Shown piece by piece: positions 46,129 to 54,957 of a stretch of DNA of 64,000 nt. Under the pieces are notes generated by a model, which searched no databases, was not told the origin of the DNA, and worked only from the letters and a program-made list of their open reading frames with translations. This stretch comes from Ralstonia pickettii (GTDB taxonomy: Bacteria; Pseudomonadota; Gammaproteobacteria; Burkholderiales; Burkholderiaceae), in NCBI RefSeq assembly GCF_001699815.1, contig NZ_MCGB01000113.1:1-64000 (forward strand), read 5' to 3'. The position numbers and the translations under genes were made by a program. Every line of letters begins with the position of its first letter. Positions within the stretch are counted from its first letter, which is position 1.

Positions 46129-47560
46129 GAGCTAACGTCAAGAGTGGTGTATGAACAATTTGATGGCGGTCGATTTCAAGCGGCGATTTTCTGCTGAGCC
46201 GGTCGATCGTCTTGCACCGGTTCGCCGTCCTTGAAGGCAACTCCTTCGAGCAACAGCTTGATCTTTTCGGGGCCGTTGATACGGCGCCAGGTTTTCTCGG
46301 CTTCCTCGATCAGCTTGAATGCCAGTCCGAGGAAGGTTGGTCGCGATACGCAGTTACGCGTGCGCGTCGTACGGTGGCGCACCGTCGCGAACGTCGATTC
46401 AATCGCGTTGGTCGTGCGCAGATGCTGCCAGTGCTCGGCAGGGAATTCGTAAAACGCGAGCAAGCTCTCCCGGTCCTTCTTCAATGTCTCGGTCGCCTTC
46501 GGATATCTGGCCGCATAGATCGATACGAAACGATCGAACGCGGCGTGCGCGTCGGCGCGCGTCGCGGCCATCCAGATCGATTGCATGTCGGCCTTCGCGC
46601 GTGCCTGTTGCGACTTGGGCAGCGCGTTCATGACGTTTCCCATTTTATGAAACCAGCAGCGCTGGCCACGTGTGGTCGGAAACACCTCTTCCAGCGCCGC
46701 CCAGAAGCCCATTGCGCCGTCGCCGACCGCCAGCCGTGGCCCCGCCTTTAGACCGCGCTTTTTCAGGTCGAGCAGCAGCTCCAGCCACGACGCTTTCGTC
46801 TCGCGATAACCATCGCCGATCGCCACACGTTCTTTGCTTCCGTCCGGTTTCACGCCGATGATGACCAGCAAGCATTGTCCGTCGGAGTTCTCGCTGCGCA
46901 GCCCCGTGTGAATGCCGTCGACCCACCAATAAACGTAGTGCGACCCGGACATGTCACGCCGGCTCCAGGCCACATGCTCGTCGGCCCATTGCGCCTTAAG
47001 CCGGCTCACCACGTTGGCCGACAGGCCCTTGGCGTCATCGCCCAGCAGCACGCTCAACGCTTCGCCCATGTCGCCCGTCGAGATGCCCTTAAGATACAGC
47101 CACGGCAGCGCTGCGCTCACACGAGGCGACTTCCTCACGTACGGCGGCACGATCGTCGAATTGAACTTCACGCCCGATCCCGATCGATCACGTACCTTCG
47201 GCACCTTCACCGCAATCGGCCCGGCGGCCGTCAACACCTCGCGTTCCGGCAAGTAGCCGTTGCGCACCACGGCGCGTTGCCCGTGTAACGTCTTGACGTT
47301 CGCGAACCGCTCCATCAGCTCCGCCAACTCCGCTTCGATCGCTTGTTGAATCACTTGCCGCGCCCCGTGACGAACCAATTCGTCAAGTCCAAGCCCGACT
47401 CCCGATAGACCGACGACTGCTTTTTCCGTATCCTTGCTCATGGTGGATGGTTTGATTTTTTGCTGGTTTCCGACTTCGACAATCAGATTCTCAGCTGAAA
47501 CCTCCACCGCCTTCAACTTCCCGCCTCAACTCCCCCGTACACCACTTTCGACTTTAGCTC
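46129..47560. mobile_element. IS256-family insertion sequence
   Basis: A complete 1,432-bp element flanked by 9-bp direct repeats. The ends are inverted repeats: the left end begins GAGCTAACGTCAAGAGTGG and the right end, read inward, GAGCTAAAGTCGAAAGTGG, both followed by TGTA. One intact transposase gene fills it. It has cut the class II ribonucleotide reductase gene. Intact ends, an intact duplication and an otherwise unmutated target indicate a recent insertion. Confidence 0.93.
46176..47441 (-). CDS. IS256-family transposase
   Basis: A 421-residue DDE transposase of the mutator/IS256 group. Catalytic residues are expected in YWWVDGIHTGLR (first Asp), LAVGDGAMGFWAALEEVFP (second Asp) and TNAIESTFATVRHRT (Glu). 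The C/H motif region is CWFHKMGNVMNALPKSQQ. Full length with no frameshift, so the element is probably active. The ATG at 47441 gives the usual N-terminus; a longer frame runs to 47516 without an ATG start. Confidence 0.94.
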   Translation of the reverse strand: MSKDTEKAVVGLSGVGLGLDELVRHGARQVIQQAIEAELAELMERFANVKTLHGQRAVVRNGYLPEREVLTAAGPIAVKVPKVRDRSGSGVKFNSTIVPPYVRKSPRVSAALPWLYLKGISTGDMGEALSVLLGDDAKGLSANVVSRLKAQWADEHVAWSRRDMSGSHYVYWWVDGIHTGLRSENSDGQCLLVIIGVKPDGSKERVAIGDGYRETKASWLELLLDLKKRGLKAGPRLAVGDGAMGFWAALEEVFPTTRGQRCWFHKMGNVMNALPKSQQARAKADMQSIWMAATRADAHAAFDRFVSIYAARYPKATETLKKDRESLLAFYEFPAEHWQHLRTTNAIESTFATVRHRTTRTRNCVSRPTFLGLAFKLIEEAEKTWRRINGPEKIKLLLEGVAFKDGEPVQDDRPAQQKIAA

Positions 47561-47569
47561 GTGGTCGAG
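47561..47569. repeat. Target-site duplication, right copy
   Basis: GTGGTCGAG, the partner of 46120-46128; in the nrdJ frame it encodes Leu-Asp-His on the other strand. Confidence 0.9.
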
Positions 47570-49159
47570 CCCATCAATCTGCCTTGCGGTGACAAAGTAG
47601 CCGGGCAACGCTGCACGCTGTCCGTACAGCGCCCGGAAAAGCCTGTAGGCGCGGTTCTCAGTACGGTAAAGCTGCGGCGCGCGATGTTGGATACGCACGC
47701 GACGCTGATACACCCAATCGAACGCAGGTTCGATACCACTGGAGCAGTTATCTCCGAACGCCAGGCTTACGCTACCCGTTGGTGCCAGGGAGAGGAGGTG
47801 GCTATTGCGCAGTCCGTGCTTTGCGACAGCTTCGCACACGGCCTTGGGCAATGCGGCGCTGAAATGTCCGGGAGCAAGACTGCGTTCCGGACTGAACAGC
47901 GGATAGGGCCCGCGCTCGCATGCCAATGCGGCCGAAGCTGCGTAGGCGCTATCACGCAAGCATCGCCCGATCTGAGCGGCGAAGCATCGTGCTGCCGGAG
48001 CGTCGTATGGCAGGCACATCATTGTGAGAGCATCGGCAAGGCCGGTCACGCCTACGCCGATCCTGCGTTTGGCCTGGGCCTCGTGCATATGCTCAGGCAA
48101 CGGCCAGCGTGTGATCTCGATCGCGTTGTCGAGCATTCTGACTTGAACACGCACCGCCCGGCTCAGGCCGACGAAATCGAACAGTGGTTGACCGCCCATT
48201 CCAAACGGCCACTGCACCCACCTGGATACATCAATCGGCCCCAGTACACAGCTGCCCCAGGGCGGCAATGGTTGTTCTCCACAAGGATTGGTTGCGGCAA
48301 TCGTCTCGATCTCGGCAAGGTCATTGGCAGCGTTGATCGTATCGATGAACAGCAGACCCGGCTCTGCACTGTGATGCGCGGCTTCCGCGATCATGTTCCA
48401 AAGCTGCCGTGCGGGAACGACTGCGTAGCACCACTTGCCGTTAGACAGCGCGTGGGCGCCTGTAGCCAGCCGTTGTGCATTGGGCACTGCTCGATGCTGC
48501 AGGCACCAGAGACCGTCATCGGCAACCGCTCGCATGAACGCGTCGGTAACGGCAACCGATAGGTTGAACGTTGCCCAGCGCCTGCGCCCACGTTTGGCAG
48601 TAATGAAAGTGGCCAGGTCGGGGTGGTCACAGCGCAGAACGGCCATCTGCGCGCCACCTCGCGTGTTGACGAGCGCCTGCGTTGCGCATACCCGATCAAA
48701 TGAGTCGAGGACGGCACAGACGCTTCCAGTTCCGCTGTTCGACGTTGCCTGCTCAGCATCAGCAGGGGCGATGACCGAGAAGTCGTAGCCGACCCCGCCA
48801 CCCATCTGCAAGGTGCGCTGTGCTGCATGCAAAGCGCGTTCGACATCGGAAGCGTCTGCGACGGATTGCTCGCTAGCGCCGATAGGATGCACGAAGCAGT
48901 TGACCATCGTCCCGTGATTCGCACTTCCCGCGTTCGCCATGATGCGCCCCGCTCCAATGGCACCTTGCAGCAGATTGGCGTAGAACAAGCGCGTGAAATG
49001 CGCGCGCTGGTCTGGCTGCTCTGCAGCGGCAAGCGCATGGGCAACCCGCTTGAATACGTCATTGCACGTCGTTTCGCCGGGCGCAAGATAGCGATCTGCA
49101 AGTACAGCGGTACTCAAAGGTGATGGTCCGCCTGGACGGTTCAGAGGCCCTGCCCGCAT
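47561..49159 (-). pseudogene. nrdJ: Class II (B12-dependent) ribonucleotide reductase, N-terminal part, IS-interrupted
   Basis: The first 533 codons of an adenosylcobalamin-dependent ribonucleotide reductase, which needs no oxygen to make deoxynucleotides. It lacks an ATP-cone domain. Motifs include MVNCFVHPIG, GGGVGYDFSVI and the active-site loop NPCGEQPLPPWGSC. The barrel and substrate motifs are intact up to RQIDGLDH, after which the frame runs into IS256 and stops, losing the last barrel strand and the C-terminal cysteines. The start at 49159 fits a promoter whose -10 (TAGCAT) lies 28 bases beyond an FNR-like box centre. A class II enzyme (NrdZ) is part of the mycobacterial DosR regulon. 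The truncated product is unlikely to be active. Confidence 0.9.
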
Positions 49160-49215
49160 CGAAGTGCTCCCTTTGCGCGGATGACTCCATGCTAGGCAAC
49201 ACCGCCCTGAGAGCG

Positions 49216-49229
49216 TTGATCGACATCAC
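49216..49229 (-). promoter_or_regulatory. FNR/ANR box, nrdJ
   Basis: Plus strand TTGAT-CGAC-ATCAC (9/10 conserved positions). Reading left, TAGCAT begins 28 bases past the centre. The promoter core is shared almost exactly with the adh promoter near 61010. Confidence 0.72.
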
Positions 49230-49330
49230 GCCCAAACGCATCGCCCCCGCCGTAACGTCTTTGGCTCAGGCAGCTAACCGCCCCAAGAGAACCGACCCCT
49301 CAGGAGCGCCCGACAAGCCGATCTGGAGAC

Positions 49331-49344
49331 TTGCGTCAGGTCAA
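49331..49344 (+). promoter_or_regulatory. FNR/ANR-like box, phasin 1
   Basis: TTGCG-TCAG-GTCAA. The centre is 28 bases upstream of TAATCT in a GTGCCTAATCT context; the other phasin promoter has GTGCCTACGCT at the same distance. Confidence 0.58.
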
Positions 49345-49396
49345 ATCCGGCAATACCGAAGTGCCTAATCTCCAGTCATATCAACCGGAGATCGTG

Positions 49397-49885
49397 ATGC
49401 AACAGCCTACTGATGCCGTCTGCACCCTCGCCTGCGCCACCATGCGCGATGCCAGCCGCGCTGCGGAGTTCTTCGTGGATAGCGAGCTTCAGCTCGCGCG
49501 CCTTCGCGTCAAGATGGCAGAAACCGCATTGGATAGCCTGTCCCAGCTGGAGGGCCAGTTGGATACAGTCAAAGACTGGACCGCACTGGCCTCGGCGCAG
49601 AGCGCGTACATGAAGCTGCAAGCCAACCAAAGTGCGAGCACTGTTCGCCAGTGGGCCGACCTTCTCAATGAAGCGCAGCGGTCATATCTGCGCCAGGCGA
49701 CAGAGTGGAACGACCAATTCCAACATCGTCCCGGAACGGCTGCATCTCCTGCACAACTGTTGATTGCGTCTCTTGACTCCTGGCAGACCTTGGTCAACAC
49801 CTTCAACGCGATCGCTGCATCGGCTACGCAAGCCCGATCGCCATCGCAGCCGCAAGCGAAGTCCGGGAGCGCGCCAGGCGCCTGA
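49397..49885 (+). CDS. Phasin family protein (copy 1)
   Basis: A 162-residue all-helical protein of the phasin family, which coats polyhydroxyalkanoate granules. It starts MQQPTDAVCTLACATMRDAS and runs through amphipathic helices (LARLRVKMAETALDSLSQLE; AQSAYMKLQANQSASTVRQW) to a Ser/Ala/Pro-rich tail. Copy 2 at 62851 has the same length and pattern (MQQPADMACNVACAVMRDMS). The start has a GGAG site. Its presence ties PHB storage to the oxygen-limited state. Confidence 0.82.
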   Translation: MQQPTDAVCTLACATMRDASRAAEFFVDSELQLARLRVKMAETALDSLSQLEGQLDTVKDWTALASAQSAYMKLQANQSASTVRQWADLLNEAQRSYLRQATEWNDQFQHRPGTAASPAQLLIASLDSWQTLVNTFNAIAASATQARSPSQPQAKSGSAPGA

Positions 49886-49973
49886 CGGCTTGTGGCTGTG
49901 AATGGAAATACGCCCGCCCAAAGACAATTTCCATGTGCCCTGTGCCACACAGGCACAGACGAAAGAGAGCAGC

Positions 49974-49987
49974 TTGATTTCTCTCAA
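49974..49987 (+). promoter_or_regulatory. FNR/ANR-like box, DPYTEG repeat protein
   Basis: TTGAT-TTCT-CTCAA: left half perfect, right half one base off. The centre is 28 bases upstream of TATTCT (4/6 match to the -10, at 50009-50014). Confidence 0.62.
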
Positions 49988-50098
49988 CGAGGGTCTCTGG
50001 TAGCTACCTATTCTTGAAATAGCCATCGGACATGTACGTGCCGAATGGAAAAGGTTTTGATCCAACGGTTGGACTTGATTTGTTTGCAGGAGCCCAAA

Positions 50099-50461
50099 AT
50101 GCACAGGAAACTCATGATGACTCTGCTCGTCGTCGCAGCAGCCTCTGCGTCGGTGTACGCGCAGAGTCAGCCCGATACGGCACAGAACGGCGACGGAGAA
50201 AAAGCCAGCAAGGTGGATCCCTACACGGAGGGCGCAAAGCAAGCCAAGCCCGATCCATACACAGAGGGCTCAAGACGTGGCAAGTTCGATCCGTACACAG
50301 AAGGCGCAAAGGGCAAACGTGATGCCTATACCGATGGCGCCACGCAAGCCAAGCGTGACCCGTACACAGAGGGATCGAGACGCGGCAAGTTCGATCCATA
50401 CACGGAAGGCGCAAAGGGCAAACGCGACCCACATACGGATGGCGGCAATCAGACGAAGTAG
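50099..50461 (+). CDS. Secreted DPYTEG tandem-repeat protein
   Basis: A 120-residue exported protein with a signal peptide (MTLLVVAAASASVYAQ) followed by seven tandem units of 11-13 residues: VDPYTEGAKQAKP, DPYTEGSRRGKF, DPYTEGAKGKR, DAYTDGATQAKR, DPYTEGSRRGKF, DPYTEGAKGKR, DPHTDGGNQTK. A two-unit block (SRRGKFDPYTEGAKGKRD) is repeated almost exactly, indicating recent tandem duplication. The units are polar, basic and probably unstructured. An AGGAG site precedes the ATG and an FNR-like box lies upstream. I know of no function for it. Confidence 0.78.
   Translation: MHRKLMMTLLVVAAASASVYAQSQPDTAQNGDGEKASKVDPYTEGAKQAKPDPYTEGSRRGKFDPYTEGAKGKRDAYTDGATQAKRDPYTEGSRRGKFDPYTEGAKGKRDPHTDGGNQTK
50176..50460 (+). 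repeat. Coding tandem repeats of the DPYTEG protein
   Basis: Degenerate direct repeats of about 33-39 bases encoding DPYTEG units. The block coding SRRGKFDPYTEGAKGKRD occurs twice, about 105 bases apart, with only a few silent changes. Confidence 0.7.
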
Positions 50462-50513
50462 CCGCATCTGGTGTTGCCTTGTCAGGCTCCATCTGGGCGC
50501 GTAGCTGGCATCG

Positions 50514-52904
50514 TCAATACAGCAGATATGCCGCGCGCTGGGAAAGAAAGACATCGGCCTGTGCGGTGTAGGCTCGCTCGATCGCGTCCAGCGCAATGCC
50601 GTCACGCAGCATCGCCCAGACCGTCTCCGACCCGACAGACGTGCGGATCGCCTCCAGCTTGAACTGCTCGGGATAACGTTGCGACAGTACGCGGGCGAGC
50701 GCTAAACCGATGCGGCCCGGGCGGGTCAGAGCTGACACCCGGTGGATCGCCACACCCGAGCACGAGCGGCCATGGTACGGCCCTTCCGCAGGAACGAAAT
50801 GGACGGGTGTATAGATGGCGCCCGTGTCCAGCGCATTGAGTTCTCGCGCGAGCGCCGCGCCGTCCATCCATGGCGCTCCTACCATGCCAAACGGCGCCGT
50901 CGTGCCTCTGCCTACGCTCACACGTGCGCCCTCGACCAACCCCACATCCGGATATCGCTCCAAGGCAGAAAGATCGCGCAGGTTCGGCGATGGCGGAACC
51001 CAACCCAGCCCGGTGTTGGCAAAGCGCATTGCACGGTCGTACTGCTCCATGGCCACCACATGCAGCGCCGCCCCGATGTGCAGTTCCCCGTTCAGCAACC
51101 TGGCAAGCTCGCCGATCGTCATGCCGTGCACAAGCGGCAGCGGCACATAGTTCGTCAATGAGCGGTCCGCCGTATCGGATACCGGCCCACCCACCAGATC
51201 ACCGCCGAGCGGGTTGGGACGGTCCAGCACCAGCACTGGGATATGAGCCTTCGCAGCAGCTTCCAGCGTCGCCCCCAGGGTGGCAAGGTAGGTAAAGAAC
51301 CGCACGCCGGCGTCCTGGAGGTCAAACACCAGGACGTCCAGATCGGCCAGCGCGCTGCGCGGCATGCCATTGCTGTTGCCATAAAGGCTATGGACGATCA
51401 CGTTGGACCGCGGGTCGATCGTGTCACCAAAGCGCGCGTCGAGATCGGTGCCGATACCGTGCTCCGGTGCGAAGATCGCGTTCAACCGCACACCGGGTGC
51501 CTGACTGAGTACATCGATGGTGCGCCGCCCCTGCGCATCGAAGCCACTGTGGTTCGTGACCAGGCCGACCCGCCTTCCAACAAGCAGTGCGAAGCCGCCG
51601 GCCTCGAGCACGTCGATGCCTGTCCGTACGGGACCCACCGCCGTGGGTAAGCGCCGTTCCGCGCTGATCACAGCGTCGGCCATGGTCGGGGCACGCGTGG
51701 CGATCTGCTGACCAGAGAGCAGCGGCGCAGTGCTCGATACCAGATTCAGGACGGCTTCACGCAACGGCATGGCGTTACCCCGCTCGTCCGGATACAGGCG
51801 GCTCGTGAGCACAATGACAAACCGGCGCGTGACCAAGTCGATCCATAAGCCGGTTCCGGTGTAGCCCAGATGCTGAACGAGCCCCACGCGCGGTGCGCGA
51901 TAGCGGTTGGGGATCAACGGCGCCTGCACTTCCCAACCCAACGTGCGCGTCGCCTCCACGGCAGTCGAACCGTCGGGCGTCAACAGCAGGGCAACGCTGT
52001 CCGGTTGCAAGATTTGGTGGCCCCCCAGGCTGCCCCCGTTGAGAAGCATCCTGGCGAACAGCGCGAGGTCATCCGCCGTGGAGAACAAGCCCGCATTGCC
52101 GGAGACACCCCCCAGTGCGGCGGCGGTCGGATCATGCACGTTGCCGCGAAGCCATCGTCCGTTGCGCACGATGGTCGGCGCGATACGGGCAATCGCCCTG
52201 TGGCTCGGACGGAACGCGGTGTCGCGCATGCCAAGCGGTCGAAAGATATGCTGCGCGCACCATGCGTCCAGTCCCATCCCGCTGACACGCTGGACAAGCT
52301 CGCCCAAGGCGACATAGTTGAGATCGCTGTAGATGACATTGCGCCCCGGCTCCCCTATCGGGGGCATGATTTCGATGGCGTGAAGCACCGTGGCGTGGCT
52401 GCGGAGTTCCGATCGGGCAGCCAGGCCCGAAGGGAGTCCAGACGTGTGATTGAGCAATTGCCGTAGGGTGATGCCTGCCTTCCCTACGTCGCCGAAGGCC
52501 GGCCAGTAACGGCTGGCCGGCGCGTCCAGTTCCAAACGTCCGCGCTCTGCCAGTTGCAGTACCGCCGTGGCCGTGGCCACTGCCTTGGTGAGCGATGCGA
52601 GATCGAAGATCGTGTCTTCGGTCATCGGCTCGGCGGGACCGGCGGATCGCTGACCCAGCGCAACACGTTCGCGCACCGCATTGGCTTCACCGATCGCGAC
52701 GACAGCTCCGGCCACATTGGCATCGGCAATCTGCGCAGCAACTACGGCTTCCAGCTCGTGCATGGGCACTGGCGTACCCAGCGGCCCAGGGTCGTTGGCT
52801 GTGGGCGCGGCCTGCCCACTCTGCATGCAGGCCAACAGCGCCGCTGTCACTACCGCGACTATCGCGGCAAGTTGGCTGGATCGTAACGATTGCGCGCGTT
52901 CCAT
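50514..52904 (-). CDS. Beta-lactamase-fold hydrolase fused to NamZ/DUF1343 domain
   Basis: A 796-residue exported fusion. After a leader (LAAIVAVVTAALLACMQSG), residues about 45-400 form a class C-type serine hydrolase with the SxxK motif in DLASLTKAVATA and the YxN motif in VIYSDLNYVALG. Residues about 410-796 are a DUF1343 domain, the exo-muramidase NamZ family (LVGRRVGLVTNHSGFDAQGR; FAPEHGIGTD; VLVFDLQDAGVRFFTYL). The two domains together suggest peptidoglycan-fragment breakdown. ATG 52904 has a GGTGG site and overlaps the end of the preceding gene by 46 bases. It is last in an operon with a glycosyl hydrolase-like protein, a deacetylase and a rhomboid protease. Confidence 0.86.
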   Translation of the reverse strand: MERAQSLRSSQLAAIVAVVTAALLACMQSGQAAPTANDPGPLGTPVPMHELEAVVAAQIADANVAGAVVAIGEANAVRERVALGQRSAGPAEPMTEDTIFDLASLTKAVATATAVLQLAERGRLELDAPASRYWPAFGDVGKAGITLRQLLNHTSGLPSGLAARSELRSHATVLHAIEIMPPIGEPGRNVIYSDLNYVALGELVQRVSGMGLDAWCAQHIFRPLGMRDTAFRPSHRAIARIAPTIVRNGRWLRGNVHDPTAAALGGVSGNAGLFSTADDLALFARMLLNGGSLGGHQILQPDSVALLLTPDGSTAVEATRTLGWEVQAPLIPNRYRAPRVGLVQHLGYTGTGLWIDLVTRRFVIVLTSRLYPDERGNAMPLREAVLNLVSSTAPLLSGQQIATRAPTMADAVISAERRLPTAVGPVRTGIDVLEAGGFALLVGRRVGLVTNHSGFDAQGRRTIDVLSQAPGVRLNAIFAPEHGIGTDLDARFGDTIDPRSNVIVHSLYGNSNGMPRSALADLDVLVFDLQDAGVRFFTYLATLGATLEAAAKAHIPVLVLDRPNPLGGDLVGGPVSDTADRSLTNYVPLPLVHGMTIGELARLLNGELHIGAALHVVAMEQYDRAMRFANTGLGWVPPSPNLRDLSALERYPDVGLVEGARVSVGRGTTAPFGMVGAPWMDGAALARELNALDTGAIYTPVHFVPAEGPYHGRSCSGVAIHRVSALTRPGRIGLALARVLSQRYPEQFKLEAIRTSVGSETVWAMLRDGIALDAIERAYTAQADVFLSQRAAYLLY

Positions 52905-54121
52905 AGCATCCACCCGTTGGTGCCTTCCGCATCGGCAGCGTCGACCTGGGCGCGAATCATCTCGGCGTTGAACTCGCGACGATCAAAGGCATAGTCCCGG
53001 AACGCCTGCAGCCACGGCCGGAACCTCTCACCAGGCAAACCTGTGCGGCGCTTCGCTTCAGCGAGCGAACGCGAGACGATCTCGCCGGGCTGCTCGGTCG
53101 GCTTTCTGGTGCCCGGCAGGCCCCATGTGAAGCCGGAGGGGTACAGCATGGGCGAGATGTAATCGACCACGGCGCCCAGCGTGTTGATCTGCTGGCCAAT
53201 CGCCGTGTCGTCGGTGTTCCAGCAGACGTAGCCGAAAATATCCGCCGCCAGGTAAATGTTGTACGCCCGCAGCCGTTCTCTCGCCCGCGCAAGGAACCCC
53301 GTGATGGCCGCAACCCGATGTGCTTGCGTGTTGGCTTGATGGAACTGCAAGCCATTGGCGTCCGGAAAGCGCAGATAGTCGAACTGGATTTCATCGAACC
53401 CCAGTCTTGCTGCCTCTTCCGCCACGTCAAGCGTGTTGGCCCAGGCGACTTCGACATTGGGGTCGATCCATTGTTGGTCTTCACGATCGCGCCAGACCTC
53501 TCCATCACGATCACGCACCGCCCATTCGGGGTGCGCTCGAGCCAAGCGGTCGTCCTTGAACACGACGATGCGCGCAATCAGATACAGCCCACGCAAGTGG
53601 AGTTTCCGAATCACGGCGGCGAACTGGTTGATGCGGGCCACCCGGTCTTTTTGTTCGGGGACTGCGCCCACCGCCACACGAGCCGCACTCGGGTAAGGTG
53701 TGTCGCCCCGGTCGCCCTTCATGTCGATCACCAGCGCATTGATGGCCGTCTGCCCCTGGAGTGCGACGGCGGCATCGCGCAAGGAACGGTTGGATACGCC
53801 CTGTACCGACAGGTAGACCGCCCGGGGCTTGATCTGCTTGAGCGGTATCTCGACTGCGGGTAGCGGGCCGCCAAGCACCAGCTCGGCACGCGCATAGCCG
53901 GGGGCGCGGACGCTGACCGTCGCCCGTGCTTCCACTGCCGAAGCTGGAATGGTAATCAGACCGGCAGCATCGGTCTTTCCGCTTTCGCCGTGAACGAATG
54001 TGATTGCGCCCTCTACAGGAACGCGGGTCTGTGCGTCTATCACCCTGACCTCGGCAGCGCCGGCAAACTGCGCCCAAGAGAGCAAGACCGCTGCAAGCCA
54101 GAGGTGTGCGCGGCTACTCAT
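52859..54121 (-). CDS. Putative secreted glycoside hydrolase (DUF4015-type barrel)
   Basis: A 420-residue exported protein (leader about residues 5-22). Residues about 25-95 are a small beta-sandwich (VRVIDAQTRVPVEGAITFVH). The rest is a TIM-barrel of the putative glycosyl hydrolase family DUF4015: INALVIDMKGDRGDTPYPSA, FDEIQFDYLRFPDANGLQF, YLAADIFGYVCWNTDDT and VDYISPMLYPSGFTWG. The acidic residues in these strands are probable catalytic ones. The start overlaps the deacetylase stop by eight bases. Substrate unknown; neighbours point to envelope or exopolysaccharide glycans. Confidence 0.84.
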   Translation of the reverse strand: MSSRAHLWLAAVLLSWAQFAGAAEVRVIDAQTRVPVEGAITFVHGESGKTDAAGLITIPASAVEARATVSVRAPGYARAELVLGGPLPAVEIPLKQIKPRAVYLSVQGVSNRSLRDAAVALQGQTAINALVIDMKGDRGDTPYPSAARVAVGAVPEQKDRVARINQFAAVIRKLHLRGLYLIARIVVFKDDRLARAHPEWAVRDRDGEVWRDREDQQWIDPNVEVAWANTLDVAEEAARLGFDEIQFDYLRFPDANGLQFHQANTQAHRVAAITGFLARARERLRAYNIYLAADIFGYVCWNTDDTAIGQQINTLGAVVDYISPMLYPSGFTWGLPGTRKPTEQPGEIVSRSLAEAKRRTGLPGERFRPWLQAFRDYAFDRREFNAEMIRAQVDAADAEGTNGWMLWNARNRYDPANLPR

Positions 54122-54905
54122 GATTACCACCCCCGGCTGCATTGAGAATGTTCGCCATGCATTGCGCACCACAGCCATCGGTGATCAGGTATCGGGGCAA
54201 CGCCATGGCAGGTTGACTCGCCCGCAGCGGTTGCGCGTCCAGCGTGAAGGCTGCGGTATAGCCCTCCTCTCGTGCGAGGCGCTCCAGCTCGGGATCGTGG
54301 ATGCCGAAGGGCCATGCCAGTGCGTGCACCGGGGCTCCGATCTCTGTTTCGATGCGCTCCTTCGCGCGGCGCAACTGATCGCGGGCGAACTTGGTGAAAT
54401 CATCGGCGCTTCGGTGCATCCGCTCCACGCGGAAGTCCGGATGCCAGTACGTATGGGATTGCACGCCAAACTGTCCGGTGCGGGCCAACGCTCGCAACTG
54501 GGGCCAGGTCATCGCGTATGGAGCATTCGAGATGGCAGACGGGTACACAAATAGCGTCACGGGAATGCTCCGGCTGCGTAGCGCGGGCCACAAGGTCTCG
54601 TACACAGACCGATGGCCGTCATCCACCGTAATGGCAACCGCCTTTGCGGGCAGTGCACCTTGCTCGCCGTCGTGCCAGCGCACGATGTCTGCGAGCGGAA
54701 CGATGCGATAACCCGCCGCCTCGATCGCCTGTAAATGCGCCTCGAATGTCTGCATCCGAACCGTCATGGTGCTATCCACTGTCGGTGCAAAGCGGTGATA
54801 GACGAGCACCACCACGTGCGGTTCCAGGGCGGGCATGTCTGCGTTGGCTCCAGGGCACGCAAACACCAGAATCGCCCAGCACAACGAGAAGACCCAGGTG
54901 TTCAC
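54114..54905 (-). CDS. Polysaccharide deacetylase (NodB-like)
   Basis: A 263-residue exported enzyme of carbohydrate esterase family 4. The leader (WVFSLCWAILVFACPGANA) is followed by VVVLVYHRFAP, the metal motif AITVDDGHRSVYETLWPAL (Asp-Asp), and FGVQSHTYWHP, where the two His are the zinc ligands. The C-terminal motif is ALAWPFGIHDPE. GTG 54905 is chosen because a GGAG site precedes it and the leader begins there. It removes acetyl or similar groups from amino sugars. It lies between the rhomboid and DUF4015 genes and is co-transcribed with them. Confidence 0.86.
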   Translation of the reverse strand: MNTWVFSLCWAILVFACPGANADMPALEPHVVVLVYHRFAPTVDSTMTVRMQTFEAHLQAIEAAGYRIVPLADIVRWHDGEQGALPAKAVAITVDDGHRSVYETLWPALRSRSIPVTLFVYPSAISNAPYAMTWPQLRALARTGQFGVQSHTYWHPDFRVERMHRSADDFTKFARDQLRRAKERIETEIGAPVHALAWPFGIHDPELERLAREEGYTAAFTLDAQPLRASQPAMALPRYLITDGCGAQCMANILNAAGGGNHE

Positions 54906-54957
54906 AGCCGTGGCTCCGAATAAGGATGGAGGGTGCGCATCGCTTACCCCGCACCGC

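Noticed and set aside
49940-49970. Inverted repeat around CCTGTGCCACACAGG as a phasin 1 terminator
   Set aside because: The stem is imperfect and lacks a T tail; it may instead be part of the leader of the repeat-protein promoter region.
50176-50460. CRISPR-like direct repeats
   Set aside because: The repeats are in frame, of unequal length without unique spacers, and encode a repeated peptide.
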